64,000 bases of DNA from Euryodendron excelsum (Eukaryota; Streptophyta; Magnoliopsida; Ericales; Pentaphylacaceae). Position numbers and translations under genes: made by a program. The stretch is from NCBI GenBank assembly GCA_033060915.1, contig CM065384.1:37906501-37970500 (forward strand). Direction: 5' to 3'. Shown in pieces: positions 1 through 10,922 of this stretch (position 1 is its first letter; every line of letters starts with the position of its first letter). A model generated the notes under the pieces. The model was not told where the DNA came from. It did not search any database and saw only the letters and a list, made by a program, of their open reading frames with translations.

Positions 1-632
1 TGACTCACGCTAGGCTTATGAGTACTCCAAGCTTCGTGTGGTGTCTTTGTAGCAAGACTCTTGGTAAGACACCAATTGAGTAGATAGACTGCACACAACA
101 CCGCTTCTGCCTAAAATCTTTGGGCATATTTTTATCCTTCAGCATGCTTCTGGCCATGTTAAGGATAGTGCGGTTCTTCCTCTCAGCTACGCCGTTCAGT
201 TGGGGAGTGTAGGTTGGTGTGAACTGATTTTGAATTCCTTGTTGTCTAAGGAATTCTTGAAAAACTTCTACCGTATTCTCTCCACCTTGATCTAATCGGA
301 GTGACTTGATGTGGTAGCCACTCTGCTTCTCCACAAGAGCTTTGAACTCTTTTGAATCTGTCGAACCCTTCTGACTTCCTTTTCAGGAAGTAGACCCGAG
401 TCTTCCTGCTATAGTCATCGGTGAAGGTGAGGAAGTATCGATTTTGTCCATTTGAAACTGGTTTCAAAAGACCACATACGTTTGTGTGCACTAGTTGGAG
501 CGACATGGTAGATTTCCAGTCAACTTGCTTTCCAAAGATGTTTCTATATTGCTTGCTCAGAACACAGCTCTCACATTTCTCATTCGGATGGTAAATGTTG
601 GGTAAGCCGTACACCATCTTCTTGCTTCCCAA
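1..632 (-). pseudogene. copia-1 integrase, partial and broken
   Basis: From 632 down, the minus strand encodes the integrase zinc region (CESCVLSKQ) and the start of the catalytic core. The place of the first catalytic Asp (normally HTD) reads VHTNVCG, an Asn. FTDDYSRKTRVYFLK follows. After a frameshift near 330 the frame resumes with LRLDQGGE (second catalytic Asp region) and GVAERKNRTIL (Glu region). The window edge then cuts the gene. The Asp-to-Asn change and the frameshift both predict an inactive enzyme. Confidence 0.88.
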
Positions 633-1118
633 CTACTTCAAGCTTTCAAAATTTAGGTGTCCATATCTCAGATGCCATAGCCAGTCTTTGTTGTTAATGA
701 TCGCACTCAGACACTTTGGTGTGTCGTGATGGATGGTAAGAGAGAACTTCCGATTCTTTTCCATAGTGACTCGAATGACCAACTTCCCTCGAGCATCTGA
801 GATCAGCATATGCTTGTTTCTAAGGCTAATCTGGTAACCTTTCTCCACGAACTGTCCTAGGCTTAAGATGTTGGTCTTCATGTCTGGCACATAGTAGACA
901 TTGGAGATGAAAACGTGATCTCTAGCCTTCCACTTGATCAAAACATTGCCTCTCCCTCGGATTGGAACTTTAGAGAGATTGCCAAATGATATCTCTCCTT
1001 GAACTTTCTCATCAAGTTCGGTGAACAGGTTATTTCTATCAATTATGTGGTTACTGGCTCCACAGTCGAGGTACCAAACATCTTGGTCTTGGGTTGAGTT
1101 GTGTGCCATCAGCATCAA
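633..1118 (-). pseudogene. copia-1 protease-like and GAG-pre-integrase region
   Basis: An open stretch of about 161 codons on the minus strand. WYLDCGASNHI is the copia aspartic-protease site region, where the usual D-S/T-G/A reads DCGAS. It is followed by ISFGN, NVYYVPDMKTNILSLGQ and the pre-integrase WHLRYGHLNFESL. It ends at a TAG where relatives have a sense codon, just before LGSKKMVYGLP, so polyprotein readthrough is broken. Neighbours are the zinc knuckle upstream and integrase downstream. Confidence 0.88.
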
Positions 1119-1177
1119 CGATTCTCCGACAACTGGTTCGACTTCTACAAGATTAGCCTCCTCGCTAACCTTCTCTG

Positions 1178-2126
1178 TCAGTGTTCTTGACCAACACTCG
1201 TTGCTATAGTGCCCAAACTTATGGCAGCTATAGCACTCGATGTTTCTCTTGTCAATGGTTTAACGGTTATTGTAACCGCTTCTTCTTTCACATCCGCTTC
1301 CGCTCGGGACATTATTCTGTTATCCACGTCCTCCTCTACTGGATGTTTGTCCGCCTCTACCTCTGCCTTTGGATTCAAAATACCCAGATCCGCGAGATCC
1401 TCAACCTCACCCTCGTCCTCTGTGTGACGTCCACCCTTGCTCGTTTCTTCCATCAGTCAAAGATAGTTTTGACGGTAGGGCCTACTCCAGTGCTTTGTCG
1501 TTACTTCTCCTATTGACCTTCTGCTCATGAGCTTGTAGCGACCCCACAAGCTCTTCTACCGACGTGGTCTTCAGATCTTTGGTTTCTTCTGGAGTAATTG
1601 CTATGTAGTCAAATTTTGGATCCAAAGATCGTAAAATTTTCTCACATATTCTCATGTCTACAAGAATCTCTCCATTCCTTCTTAGCTGGTTTGCAACTAC
1701 CATTACGCGAGTATAATACTCGACAATGGACTCAGTAGACTTCATTTGTAGAGATTCGAATTCACCGTGTAGGGTTTGGAGGCGAATCCTCTTTACTTTG
1801 TCAGCACCCTTGTATGTTCGGTGGAGAGTCTCCCAAACTTCTTTGGACGTCTTGGCAAAGGCGATGATTTCGAACGTGGCCTGATCAAGGCCCTAGTAGA
1901 TGATAGATATGGCCCCGCAGTCCTTCTTTCGATTGGTGTGGAGGATTGTTCTCTGAGCATCCGACATAGATGCCTCGGCTTCTTTGGATTGGGCTTCCTC
2001 ATACCAATCTTCCACGATGTCCATGACATATTGAGCGCCAAGTAGAGCTTTCATTTGGATGCACCAGTTGTCGTAGTTCTCCTTTGTGAGCTTCTGAATG
2101 AGGGCCTGCGTAGTTCCATTCGCCAT
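1178..2126 (-). pseudogene. copia-1 gag (capsid/nucleocapsid), broken
   Basis: Gag starts at the ATG at 2126 (protein begins MANGTTQALIQKL, with an NYDNWCIQMKALL stretch typical of plant copia gag/UBN2). The frame is lost after about 75 codons. Gag continues in another frame at 1745-1482 with motifs of the type SIVEYYTRVMVVANQLRRNG. An Arg/Gly-rich stretch leads to a CCHC zinc knuckle (CYSCHKFGHYSNEC) near 1245-1200. A stop lies just before the knuckle. Known role of the family: packaging of element RNA in virus-like particles. This copy cannot make the full protein. Confidence 0.85.
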
Positions 2127-2290
2127 TTGGTTTTGAATATCTCAAACAGTACTTCGAATTTGAATTTGGGAGGTCACCAGAAATTAGATGGAGAGACAAC
2201 CGGAGTGGCGATCGAAGAAGAGGAAGAGAACCTTAGGAGTTCTGATGTGGAAGATCTCTCGAAGGGTAACCACAGAGCATACTTTTCCTT

Positions 2291-2304
2291 GGCTCTGATA
2301 CCAC
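2291..2304 (-). promoter_or_regulatory. Primer binding site of copia-1
   Basis: Within a base of the LTR end the minus strand reads GTGGTATCAGAGCC. It contains TGGTATCAGAGC, the usual plant copia match to the 3' end of initiator methionine tRNA, which primes minus-strand DNA synthesis. Confidence 0.85.
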
Positions 2305-2651
2305 TGTTGGGTGGAGGAGAAGGTTCAACCACTTGTGGTGATTGAATTATAAACACTCAAAGGTGTAAAACACAATCAAGAATCACTCTTTTATTCAACT
2401 TTAAATTTTAAAAAGAGCTCTCCCTCTTTATTTCTCTCTCTAACTCACTTCTCCTCGTTCTTCTTTAATTGATACAATGCCATAAATGACACTCCCTATT
2501 TATAGATACAAGCTATAGTGTGAATGGAGAATGTGAAAGGAACAAATTTCTGCTTCCATGATAGGTACTTTTTAATAGTGGTAGGTACTCTTCAACCATG
2601 GTGGTTCCTTCTAGATAGTTAAGTTTACAATTTCGTTTTTACTTTTCAACA
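2305..2651 (-). repeat. 5' LTR of copia-1 (347 bp)
   Basis: The minus strand begins TGTTGAAAAG at 2651 and ends CCCAACA at 2305, giving the TG...CA ends and short TGTTG/CAACA inverted termini of an LTR. A TATA-like TATAAATAG lies on the minus strand at 2505-2497. The right boundary coincides with the start of P450 3'-flank homology. The target duplication cannot be checked because the 3' LTR is outside the window. Confidence 0.85.
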
Positions 2652-3394
2652 TCTTGGACTGCCGCTTCCAGTACTAAGGCTTATGCCTCTCGTTGCTGCT
2701 TCGTTAGGGCTGCCCTTTTGTTTTGTTAATAATATATTTTATGTTAATGAATTACCTTTACTTGCCCAAAAAATGTCGCTTTTTCGTTACCTCGAAGTGA
2801 ATTTAAACAATTACTTAGACTTTCCATTTCAAGTTTGTTTAGAGGAATTTGTGTCAATTACTCGTAAAAGTTGGAGATAATTATTTGTTTTGCTATGCAC
2901 CTATCTTCTACATTCAAATTTCGAGAAAGTTTGTCACTGTATTTGGATCCTAAATTTATTAAGAAAATAGAAAGGGACAAAGAAATGAAATTACTTGGTA
3001 GTAACGGAAAATGGAGAGTAATTTAGTAACTGAAAATAAAATAGAAATAAGTCATGAAAAAGATAGCTTTAAGATCAGTGTAATAATGCAAATGCACTTG
3101 TTTCAATCCAGTGTGCAGCTCTAGAGTCCAACAAAGTTTTTGACCTGTTTGATGTCTACTGATAATTAAACCATTTCATCAGTATAAGATTCATCACTTT
3201 AAGGCCGCTGAGGACTCTCTTCAACAGAAAATGACGACAAGCAGTAATTTCACACTGATGACATAAATAAGTATTCTTTCTTTTCTGAATTTTCTTGCAA
3301 AATGGATGCTTCACTGATCCTCTAGAGGGAGAAATTATTTCATTTACGACAGAAAGAAGATGTATCCCGTCGGCTGTGTTGTGTGCTGCTAGTT
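2652..3394 (+). repeat. 3' flank of an off-window P450 copy
   Basis: This stretch matches DNA downstream of the P450 genes. 2660-2760 resembles 52195-52285 after P450-2 and 39600-39700 after P450-1 (shared GGGGCTGCCCTTTTGTTTTG-like block). 3050-3330 matches 40660-40920. I see no gene in it. Inference: a P450 paralog oriented + lies left of the window, cut off from its 3' flank by copia-1. Confidence 0.8.
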
Positions 3395-4085
3395 AGGGAT
3401 GTTTGAGACAATTTAAAGTCCAAGGCAAACAATTTTAAAGGACGATTTTTACCTTTTTAGTTTGTAATAATTTTTTTGATAAAATCAGTATTTTTGCTTC
3501 TAGAATGCACTAGTGTGCTAATTTGGCCTTTTTCTAACAGGGCTTTTTTATTTAGAAGATACATTTTTTTTCAAAAAGAATGTAGAGACTATATAGAACC
3601 TTAATCATAATACATAAGATTTAAAAACTTTAGGTCTTTAAATTTTTTTTATACAATTCATTTTCTTAGATTGAATTGGTTTTTTTTTTTTCCTATATAA
3701 GTTAATTAATATAGTTGATTTTAGAATTATTTTTTATAGGGTATTTTTTCTCACCTAGGCTGAAACGTTTTTTTTAGAAATTTTTTTTGGTTGTTGAATC
3801 TATATAAGGCCTTACAAGCTTATAACATGTAAAGTTTAAAAAATTTTAAGGCCTTTAATTTATTTATTAGTTAAAGTAGTATTTTTTTTTCTTAGATTTA
3901 CTAGTGTAGTTAATTTTGGGTCTTCTTTTCTAATAATTTTTTTTTCTCATCCAAAATTAGACTTTTTTTTGTAAAAAAAAATTAAAAAGATTACATAAGA
4001 CCTGCATGTAAAATTTCAAAATTTGAAAGGCTTAGAAAATTGGACGAGGGTCTTAGAAAATTTGCCTAGGCCTATTGCTGGCCCT
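3395..4085. mobile_element. AT-rich modular MITE, copy a (hAT-like)
   Basis: This block interrupts P450 3'-flank DNA: 56860-57060 carries the flanks joined without it. It starts AGGGATGTTTGAG and ends TGGCCCT, a weak inverted pair, flanked by CTAGTTAG-like and CTGTTAG duplications. It holds repeated modules built on TATATAAGGCCTTA...ATGTAAA. No ORF. Other copies: 28182-28845, 36028-36681, 36775-37397, 42030-42943, 49074-49615. Confidence 0.65.
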
Positions 4086-4828
4086 CTGTTAGTCAGAAGT
4101 TGAAGAAGTAATGATGGAGGCTGAGCTGTTGGGTGATGCGTGTTAGTTAACGGGGTTGGCTGCTAAGGCTGCTGATTTTCTTTCTTGTTTGCTTTCTTGG
4201 GAATCCTAGATATTTGTAAGAAGATAAAATGCAGTATTCGTGACGGTTAACACTCATTAAATATTATTAGACAAGCGTCCGACACGCGTTTAACTGTTTT
4301 ATTATTTTTTTTAATTTATTTCAAACATGCTACGTTTGGGATATTAAAAAGACACATGTGTTCATAATTTAAAATCATGTGAAATATATTACAAATTTGA
4401 AAAAAAAAACAATAACTTAGGGTCCAATCCTTGTTTGTACTTCTTGAAATAGTAATAACATTATTCTTTTATTGTTCAAAAAAAAGAAAACAAAAATAAA
4501 ATGAATTTATATTTTTAAATTGTAAACTAATTTTTTTCTTGTTTTATGTTGAATAATTATTAAATTATAAATTGAATGTTTTTTTCTTGTTGAATTAGTA
4601 TGATTTTTGATATGTTTTTAATAGTTTCTATATGTTACATTTATATACACAATAAATAAAATATATAATAAATTTTTTTTTCATATTCTCGTTGCATCAG
4701 TTTTATGATTTTTTAAAAATCGCATGGTCCTGTCCGTTACTGTTTTTCTCCTTCAGTGTTTATCATTACCAACAAAAAAACAAATTTCTTTTGCTGATTT
4801 ACTTTTTGTGATGTTTAAGTGGAGTGGT
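4086..4828 (+). repeat. P450 intergenic spacer, no gene seen
   Basis: Paralogous to 40950-41385 and 56985-57400 (shared AGTTGAAGAAGT, a GTATTCGTGA-type block, and a GATTTACTTTTTGTG block just before the fossil tail). AT-rich; I see no coding potential. Confidence 0.65.
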
Positions 4829-4945
4829 AAGGATTTGGACATGACAAAAGCCAATTGACTAACTGTCCGTAAATACTTCTTGTGATATTTACTTGATTGA
4901 CTAGTCATTGCCTGGTGGTGCAAGTGGGAAGGATTTGGACATTAC

Positions 4946-5492
4946 TAGGAATGGCCAAAAAAAGGGTAACTTGGGTATCCGTCCTGGACCGACTCGAACA
5001 GAACGGGTTCAGAAGGCTGGTATCGGAGTCGGATCGAGTTTGGAGTATAAAGATTGAAACCCGATTGAGCTAGGGTCGGGTTCGGAGAATAGTGCTTCCG
5101 TCCCGTACCAACCTGATTTCTCCATCATTGAACTTGCTGATAAGCTGACGAAGACGGAAGACTGATCTAGTTGAGGATGTTCAAGTCCGACGACACTCAG
5201 GATGTTAAGGCCAATTCAGGTGATCTATCTTCCGAGTTTGTGCCCGTTTCTAAGGAGGAGGAAAAGAGTAGTATCGTTGATGGCAAAGGTATCAGTCGAC
5301 GGTGAACTGTTAAATGTGGGTGACCGGCGACGACAAGAAATAAAGTAAATTGATGCTTCTCATGAATAAAAATTAATAAGAAAAGAGAAGGCAAAAAGTT
5401 TTTATTTTCAATATCCCAAACGGTTGCTTGGGAAAAGTGTTCAAAACAAGTGACATGCAAACTATCATTTAATTTTAGAATATTATGCAATG

Positions 5493-5584
<92 letters not shown>

Positions 5585-6048
5585 TTAGGTGAAGTGGTTG
5601 AGTGATGGAAGAGAGAGAAGAGAAATTAAGACAACAATAGATGAGTGTTCAGCTGCCTGTGCAATGGAAGAAGAGAGAAATGGGTTTGTTCTCTGCAATT
5701 TTTTAAACTCCTCGCATTCTTTGTGGATTTGTTCTCATGGTGTGTTTATATTATGTGGTGGCTCTACGAAGGCTTGTTGCCGACGGTAATGGAGTCGATT
5801 AGGTGGTAAGGGAAGTAGGTGTTGTTGACGACGACAGCAGAGAATAGCTCGTTGGGGAGCGACCGAGGTTGCATATTTCGGGGTTGATTGGGGCGATCGG
5901 GGCTCCGCAATTGTGGAGTGGGTTGGAGCGGGGTATTGAGTAATCGGGTTCGGGTTCGGATTTAGAAAGAGTTTTCGTTAACGGGGCAAAAGTAGAGCAA
6001 AAGTGGAGCAGGAGGCCTCTACCCAAACTTGGTCCATGACCATCCCTA
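4946..6048. mobile_element. Non-autonomous hAT-like element, 1,103 bp
   Basis: Near-perfect 8-bp duplications flank it: GACATTAC at 4938-4945 and GACATGAC at 6049-6056. It starts TAGGAATGGCC and ends GACCATCCCTA. The inverted pair extends for about 30 bp with the consensus TAGGGATGGYCA. 8-bp duplications and such ends are typical of hAT elements. No transposase is visible. It contains GTCGGGTTCGG-type repeats near both ends and a large (TA)n(GA)n tract in the middle. It split a fossil P450 tail. Confidence 0.85.
5491..5578. repeat. Compound microsatellite (TA)n(GA)n
   Basis: About 12 TA repeats run directly into about 32 GA repeats inside the hAT-like element. Confidence 0.97.
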
Positions 6049-6092
6049 GACATGACTAAAGCCACTTGACTAACTGTCCATAAAAAAACCAT

Positions 6093-6655
6093 CTAGCATA
6101 GTTATCAGAACTAGACTGAATTATTCAGTTTAATCAGTTGAATTAAGAACCGAATTATGAATCGGGTATGTTTGATTAATTTAGTAGAAATGTTAATGAA
6201 CGCACCGATCGGTATTTCAAAAAACCGATCAATAGGCCGATATATAGTGAATTGGATAGTGTTTATAAATTAAAAAAAAAGTCAAAATAGCCCAAATTGC
6301 ACACGATTTAAAATTTTTTGTTTATTAGAAACATGTCTTTTGTGTTTTTTTGATAAAAAATAGGACAAAAAAGTGAGAACTTTAAAATAAAACCAAATCA
6401 TAAAATAAAATAAAAAGGAGGAAAAAAAGTACCAGTCAGAATTAAATAAAAAAAATATTACATTTGAGAGAGGAAAAAGTTATATTGAATGTTTTTAAAA
6501 TTATTTACTTTTTATACTTTTTCTTATATTTTTTTTAACTTGCTTTGCTTTACGGTTGTTGTATGAAAAGTGTATCATTTAACTCATTAATAATTTTTTT
6601 AAATATTATTTTTATTATTTAATTATTTTATAAGTGATTGAATCGGTTGAACTAC
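6093..6655. other. AT-rich intergenic DNA, possible MITE
   Basis: No gene seen. The left part has CAGTTTAATCAGTTGAAT and the right end GAATCGGTTGAACTAC, loosely inverted. It could be a MITE cut by the CACTA-like element to its right, but the ends are too weak to claim. Confidence 0.35.
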
Positions 6656-6999
6656 CACTATAAGAAAATATGCTATTTGTGACGAACACTATTTTTTGCA
6701 ACGGCTCTTTTGCGTTGCTAATACTACTATTAACAATGGTAAGAGGGCCGTCGCAAGAAACTTTTTATCTGACGGCTTATAAAACCATCCCTAATGGTAA
6801 GTCAAAAGGTCTTGCTTCGACTACACAAATGCGTTCCGACCTTCTTGCAACGGGTAATTTGTGATGGCTAAGTTCCGACGTAATTAATTCTCTACAAAAT
6901 GTCATTTTAGATAAAAAAATTTATTTAAAATTTTATTGAAACGACGTTGTTTTATTCAATAATGAAAATTCGACTAAACTACGTCGTTTTTGTGTTCAA

Positions 7000-7640
7000 A
7001 ATTTATCTCCCCTTGCCCTTTTCCATCTTTCCTCCCTCAGCCCTAAGTTAGCTGCAGGATCTGCCTCTCTTAGCCCCAACCTTCCCTCACGATCTCTCAG
7101 CCTTCTCTGCGTTGCCACCGTCTGCTGCTGCCTTTCGCCATCAGTTTGACCCAACTCTGGCACCCAGCAGGGAAGCCTCCATCTCTCTCTCTTTACCTCT
7201 TTGTCTCTCAGTTTCTCTGTGCGTCTCTCTCTCTCTATCTCTCTTCAACCCGAAATCCGTCGCTGACCGGAAAAGCGAGCTTAGGAGGTCCGATTTGACT
7301 TCCGGGGTTCGGGGCAGCGAAAAGCTCCAAAAAAAAAAAAAAAACGAAGCCAGGTAGGTCTTGGGGCACTACCCTAATTGAGTCTAAACCTTATGGGAGA
7401 AGAACCAGTCCGCCGTTTCAAGAGGAGGAGCTAGCAGGTCTTGGGGCACTATCCTTTAGGGCCAATATGTGTCCACGAGTTGCAGCGTTGCCTCTCCGTC
7501 AAGCCGAAGCGAGGCAGCCATGGCGACTCCGGCCAGCCAGAACACTTTTCTTCTGTTAAACCGCCTAGATATTCACGGTGATGATGCCGAATCTCCAGGG
7601 GCTGTGGGGTGAGCAGTTTAATTCCCTCGTTTCCTACTTC
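7000..7640 (+). pseudogene. Exon-like captured gene fragment inside the CACTA-like element
   Basis: GC content rises sharply here. A CT-rich leader-like stretch (7180-7250) precedes an ATG at 7520 in good context (CAGCCATGGCG). The reading frame MATPASQNTFLLLNRLDIHG runs on to 7608, followed by a splice-donor-like GTGAGC at 7609. A 20-bp block around AGGTCTTGGGGCACTA occurs twice (7353, 7436). This resembles the first exon and 5' leader of a host gene picked up by the transposon. I do not recognise the parent gene. Confidence 0.4.
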
Positions 7641-9759
7641 CATTTATTAACAATCACCTAACTTATCAAAATAAAAAATAAAAAATAAATGAACCATCAT
7701 AGAATGCTAGAACTAAATATGGCTGGAGATGTTATTGAGGGTTCTGAATGGAAAAGTGAAAATCAGGGAATTATATAAATGGGCGAGTAATTTGGCATTG
7801 TTTGTCTTTGGTTTAACCTGCCCACAAAAGTTTATACTGTCCCAGAAACTTGTGGGAAATTCATTGTTGAAATCATTTATAACTAGCTGTAAGTTGTGGA
7901 ATACTGGAACTTTTTCAACTACTTACTGAACTCTAGATTTCTGTTAGTAAGTGTTATTTTGATATTTTCTTTTAATTTATGGTCTATGTAGCAGGCATAA
8001 TTTTCTATGGTAGATGTAGTTTTAGAGAATTATCTATGTGCAATTATTTACTCTTTACTCCTTTTATTTCTGTGATGGAATTCTAGTTGGGTTTGATGGA
8101 ATTCTTTTCCCTCACTTTTATTATGCTATTAAATTTTTGAATGATAATGGAGAGAAAAATGGCTCAAATATTTCAGTAGATCATGGCAGCAGGTCTTACC
8201 CAAATAGAGCCTATTCTACACATGAAGAAAATTTCCAGATCTTCTTCTCTATGGCATGTTTGGTTACAGTCATATGCACCGACAGAAAATGTTTCAATTG
8301 TGACAGGTCATGGCATTGGTTCAACAACAAAATCAAACTTGAACTACTTAACCAACTTGAGCAAAAGAAACTTCTTCTCGCTCCCACTCTATTCTGCAGG
8401 TAGTTAGAGAGTTTATCTTAGATTTTTAGTACTATTGCTATTCTAAATTTTGATTTTCTTAATGCTTTGTCATATTACAATCAGTTTTGGGTTGAATATT
8501 GAGTTAAAGATGCTTCCATACATATGTACTAGTGTGCTTATGAACGAAAAATTGAAAAAAGGAATGACTAAAGGTGCCCATTAATTTTTTTTATTCCCAT
8601 GGAAATTCTCTTGGACCACTCTATCTTCCTCTATTTACATTATGCACTTGAGTTCCTCCTTCCCCTGACTGATGCAGGTTGCATGTCCATGCATGTTTTT
8701 TTAGTTGGTCAGATTATCAATGTGTTTGGACATTACAAGGTGACGAAATCCTTAGGTATTGATTTCATATTGTTCGCCTAGAAAAAAAAAAGTATATTAA
8801 TAAGAAGAAAAGTTTTCATATGCCTCACTTCACATAACCTCCTAAACACCTCAAATTGGAAGCAGCTGGTCACATGGAATTTAAATGCATTGTGAAAGTT
8901 GAAAAACCAAGATATGTTTTATGAATGACCATTTTAGGATGATTAAGACCTGTTTCGAGATGAATGCTAAATATCACTTTTGCCAATACAACTCATGTTT
9001 GAGGTCCAAACAACATTTTGAAGCTTCCTTTACATATACAATGTATATGGATGGGTGCCATAAACATTGTATTGCCAATCGGGGAGATTTGCCATGTATC
9101 CTTCTGTTTGGTTATGGAAGTCTTTTTTGGCAATTTGGAGTGATTTGAGATTCATCATATCTTGGGGTACCTTTTTTGTAGTGAGAGACAGAAGACCATG
9201 GCAGCAACGCCGGATGAGCTAGCGCCACACCCACCAAAGTCCTCCCTCATGGCAGCAAGATCATAGTCAACCATGACGTGAGTCTCTTATATCCATTCTG
9301 TTTATTTATATTCTGAGTTCTATTTTTTATTTGTTTAGTTTCAGTTCATATTCTCATATTGATTCCTACGGGTATGTGTAGCTACCTATGGGTTATAATT
9401 CCCTGAACCTAGTTGGTTATTTTTCTTAAAAGCCTGTGATTTTTATTTATATTTGGTTAATCTTTCTGATACATTCTGTGTATTTTATTGTTGACTACAT
9501 CATGTGGATTTTTGTGTTTTCTTAGTTGGTTCCTTTTCTTCTTCCCTTTCATGCTTGTACTAAAAGAATTGTTCTTCTTAAAAGAAAAAAAAACCATTAA
9601 ATTTGTGAGTAAATTGTGTGTGGTATATATTTTTACTGAGAAGTTTGGGCCTAGTGTTCGTCTGCTGCATCGGCAATTTGAGGTTGATTTAATATTTCTT
9701 ACAATTCAACTTATGCGATTATTGTTGAGTTAAGATAAGCCAATTTGAAATGTTTTCTA
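7641..9759. other. Interior of CACTA-like element, no clear gene
   Basis: AT-rich with scattered short open frames. The stretch 8183-8400 (around MAAGLTQIEPILHMKK) and the GC-richer 9185-9280 with two ATGGCAGCA blocks could be further cargo exons. Neither shows a family I recognise. No promoter or RNA gene seen. Confidence 0.35.
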
Positions 9760-10640
9760 ACCTGATTGGAATCTGGGGTTGAATTGTGACATTTTTTTCT
9801 CTTTTTTCCTTACTTTATCTTAAAACTAGTTTTTCCTTACAATTCAACGGCCTCGGAAATCCTCCAAACGGCAAGGTCACCGAGTTCCTGGGGTGAGAGT
9901 TGTGACATTTTTTTTTTCCTTTTTTTTCTTTACTATTTTTAAAAATCATTTTTTTTGAGCCGTTACGGTACTAAAACCCCAAATATTTTTAGAAATCCCT
10001 CAAATTTGACACTTAGCAAGGTCTCGGCACGAGTGACGTGTAGAAACAAACGATATGGTTGTCGGACTCTTGGGATGAGAGTTGTGACATTTTTTCTCTT
10101 TTTTACCTTAACTTTTTCAAAAACTATTTTTTCGAGCAGTTAGGATATTAAAGCCTCCAAACGGTCTTGAAAGTCCTTCAAACTTGACAAGTAACAAGGT
10201 CTAAACAAGAGTGATGTGTGGGAACAAACGGCATGGTCGTTGGACTCCCGAGATGAGAGTTGTGATTTCTTTTCTCTTTTTTTCCATCAACTTTTTCAAA
10301 ACCTTTTTTTTTTTTTTTTTTCGAGTCGTTAGGGTACTAAAACACCCAAACGGTTTCAGAAGTCTATCAAACTTGACACGTAGCAAGATCTAGACATGAG
10401 TGACGTATAGGAATAAACAGTATGGTTGTCGAACTCTCGAGATGAGAGTTGTGAGGTTTTTTTTCTCTTTTTTCCTTAACTTTATCTTAGAATTAGTTTT
10501 TCCAGCCGTTAGGGTACAAAAATCCCCAAACGGCCTCAAAAGCCTATCAAACTTGACATGTACCAAGGTCTAAGTACGAGTGACGTGTGAGAATAAACGG
10601 TATGATTGTCGAACTCCCAAGGTGAGAGTTGTGACATTCT
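9760..10640. repeat. ~180-bp tandem repeat array (about 4.5 units)
   Basis: Units begin at the CGTTAGGGTA-like block at 9961, 10138, 10327 and 10507, giving periods of 177, 189 and 180. A degenerate partial unit precedes at 9760-9960. Each unit carries AAACGG, CAAACTTGACA, CAAGGTCT, GAGTGACGTGT, GGTTGTCG and GATGAGAGTTGTGA, then a T-rich spacer whose length varies. The array lies wholly inside the CACTA-like element. No open frame spans it. Confidence 0.88.
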
Positions 10641-10784
10641 TATTTTATTATTTGTATTATATATAAGTTATTTCATTTCATGTTTTTAAAATATTGTACT
10701 GTTATTATATGGAGTAAATGTTTTCTTTACTTAGTTTTGATCTTTTGAAACTCAAGTTAGTCAAATGACTTCTTATTAGTACAT

Positions 10785-10922
10785 GACCCATTGACAAAAG
10801 TTGATGGACAACCATCAGATCCAAATATTTACAAAGTTTTTGTTAAAATTGCTCGAAAAACTAATGCTTTTTTAGAAATATCTCACCAAGATATTAAAAC
10901 TATTAGAGAATCTGTCGACTGA
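10785..10922 (+). pseudogene. Short coding relic, 45 codons, unknown
   Basis: An open, amino-acid-balanced stretch starts DPLTKVDGQPSDPNIYKVFV and ends at a TGA at 10920-10922. The surrounding DNA is AT-rich and closed. It lies between the tandem array and the right end of the CACTA-like element, where a transposase remnant would be plausible. I cannot assign it to a family, and there is no upstream ATG in frame close by. Confidence 0.3.

Larger units (their letters stand above)
1..2651 (-). mobile_element. Ty1/copia retrotransposon, 5' part, degenerate (copia-1)
   Basis: On the minus strand, reading from 2651 down, the order is LTR, tRNA-Met-type primer site, gag, CCHC zinc knuckle, protease-like segment, GAG-pre-integrase and integrase. 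This is the Ty1/copia order (integrase before RT). The element runs off the left edge, so RT, RNase H and the 3' LTR are not in the window. Several stops and frameshifts break the polyprotein, so it is inactive. It sits in the 3' flank of a P450 copy, because 2652 onward matches DNA downstream of the P450 genes. Confidence 0.93.
4829..6092 (+). pseudogene. Fossil P450 last-exon tails (two overlapping pieces, split by a hAT insertion)
   Basis: Two short pieces match the 3' end of P450 exon 2. The first (4829-4875) reads like K-D-L-D-M-T-K-A-N then LTVRK, with a stop. The second (4897-4945) reads like [15 protein letters not shown], continues after the inserted element at 6049-6092 as D-M-T-K-A-T, a stop, then LTVHK. 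Nucleotide identity to P450-2 and P450-3 is plain over GGTGGTGCAAGTGGGAAGGA. Both lie about 2.2 kb into the 3' flank of the off-window gene, so they are not its own C-terminus. Inference: remains of a lost tandem copy. Confidence 0.75.

Noticed and set aside
1776..2345. Plus-strand open frames over copia-1 gag
   Set aside because: Shadow frames of the minus-strand gag and leader.
6093..6655. A complete MITE with CGGTTGAAC-type ends
   Set aside because: Ends are too weakly inverted and no target duplication was found.
8038..8407. Two overlapping open frames as a host gene
   Set aside because: No family recognised, no conserved neighbours; they lie inside a transposon. Kept only as possible cargo.
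9760..10640. CRISPR array
   Set aside because: Units of ~180 bp are directly adjacent with no short repeat/unique spacer pattern, and this is a plant genome.
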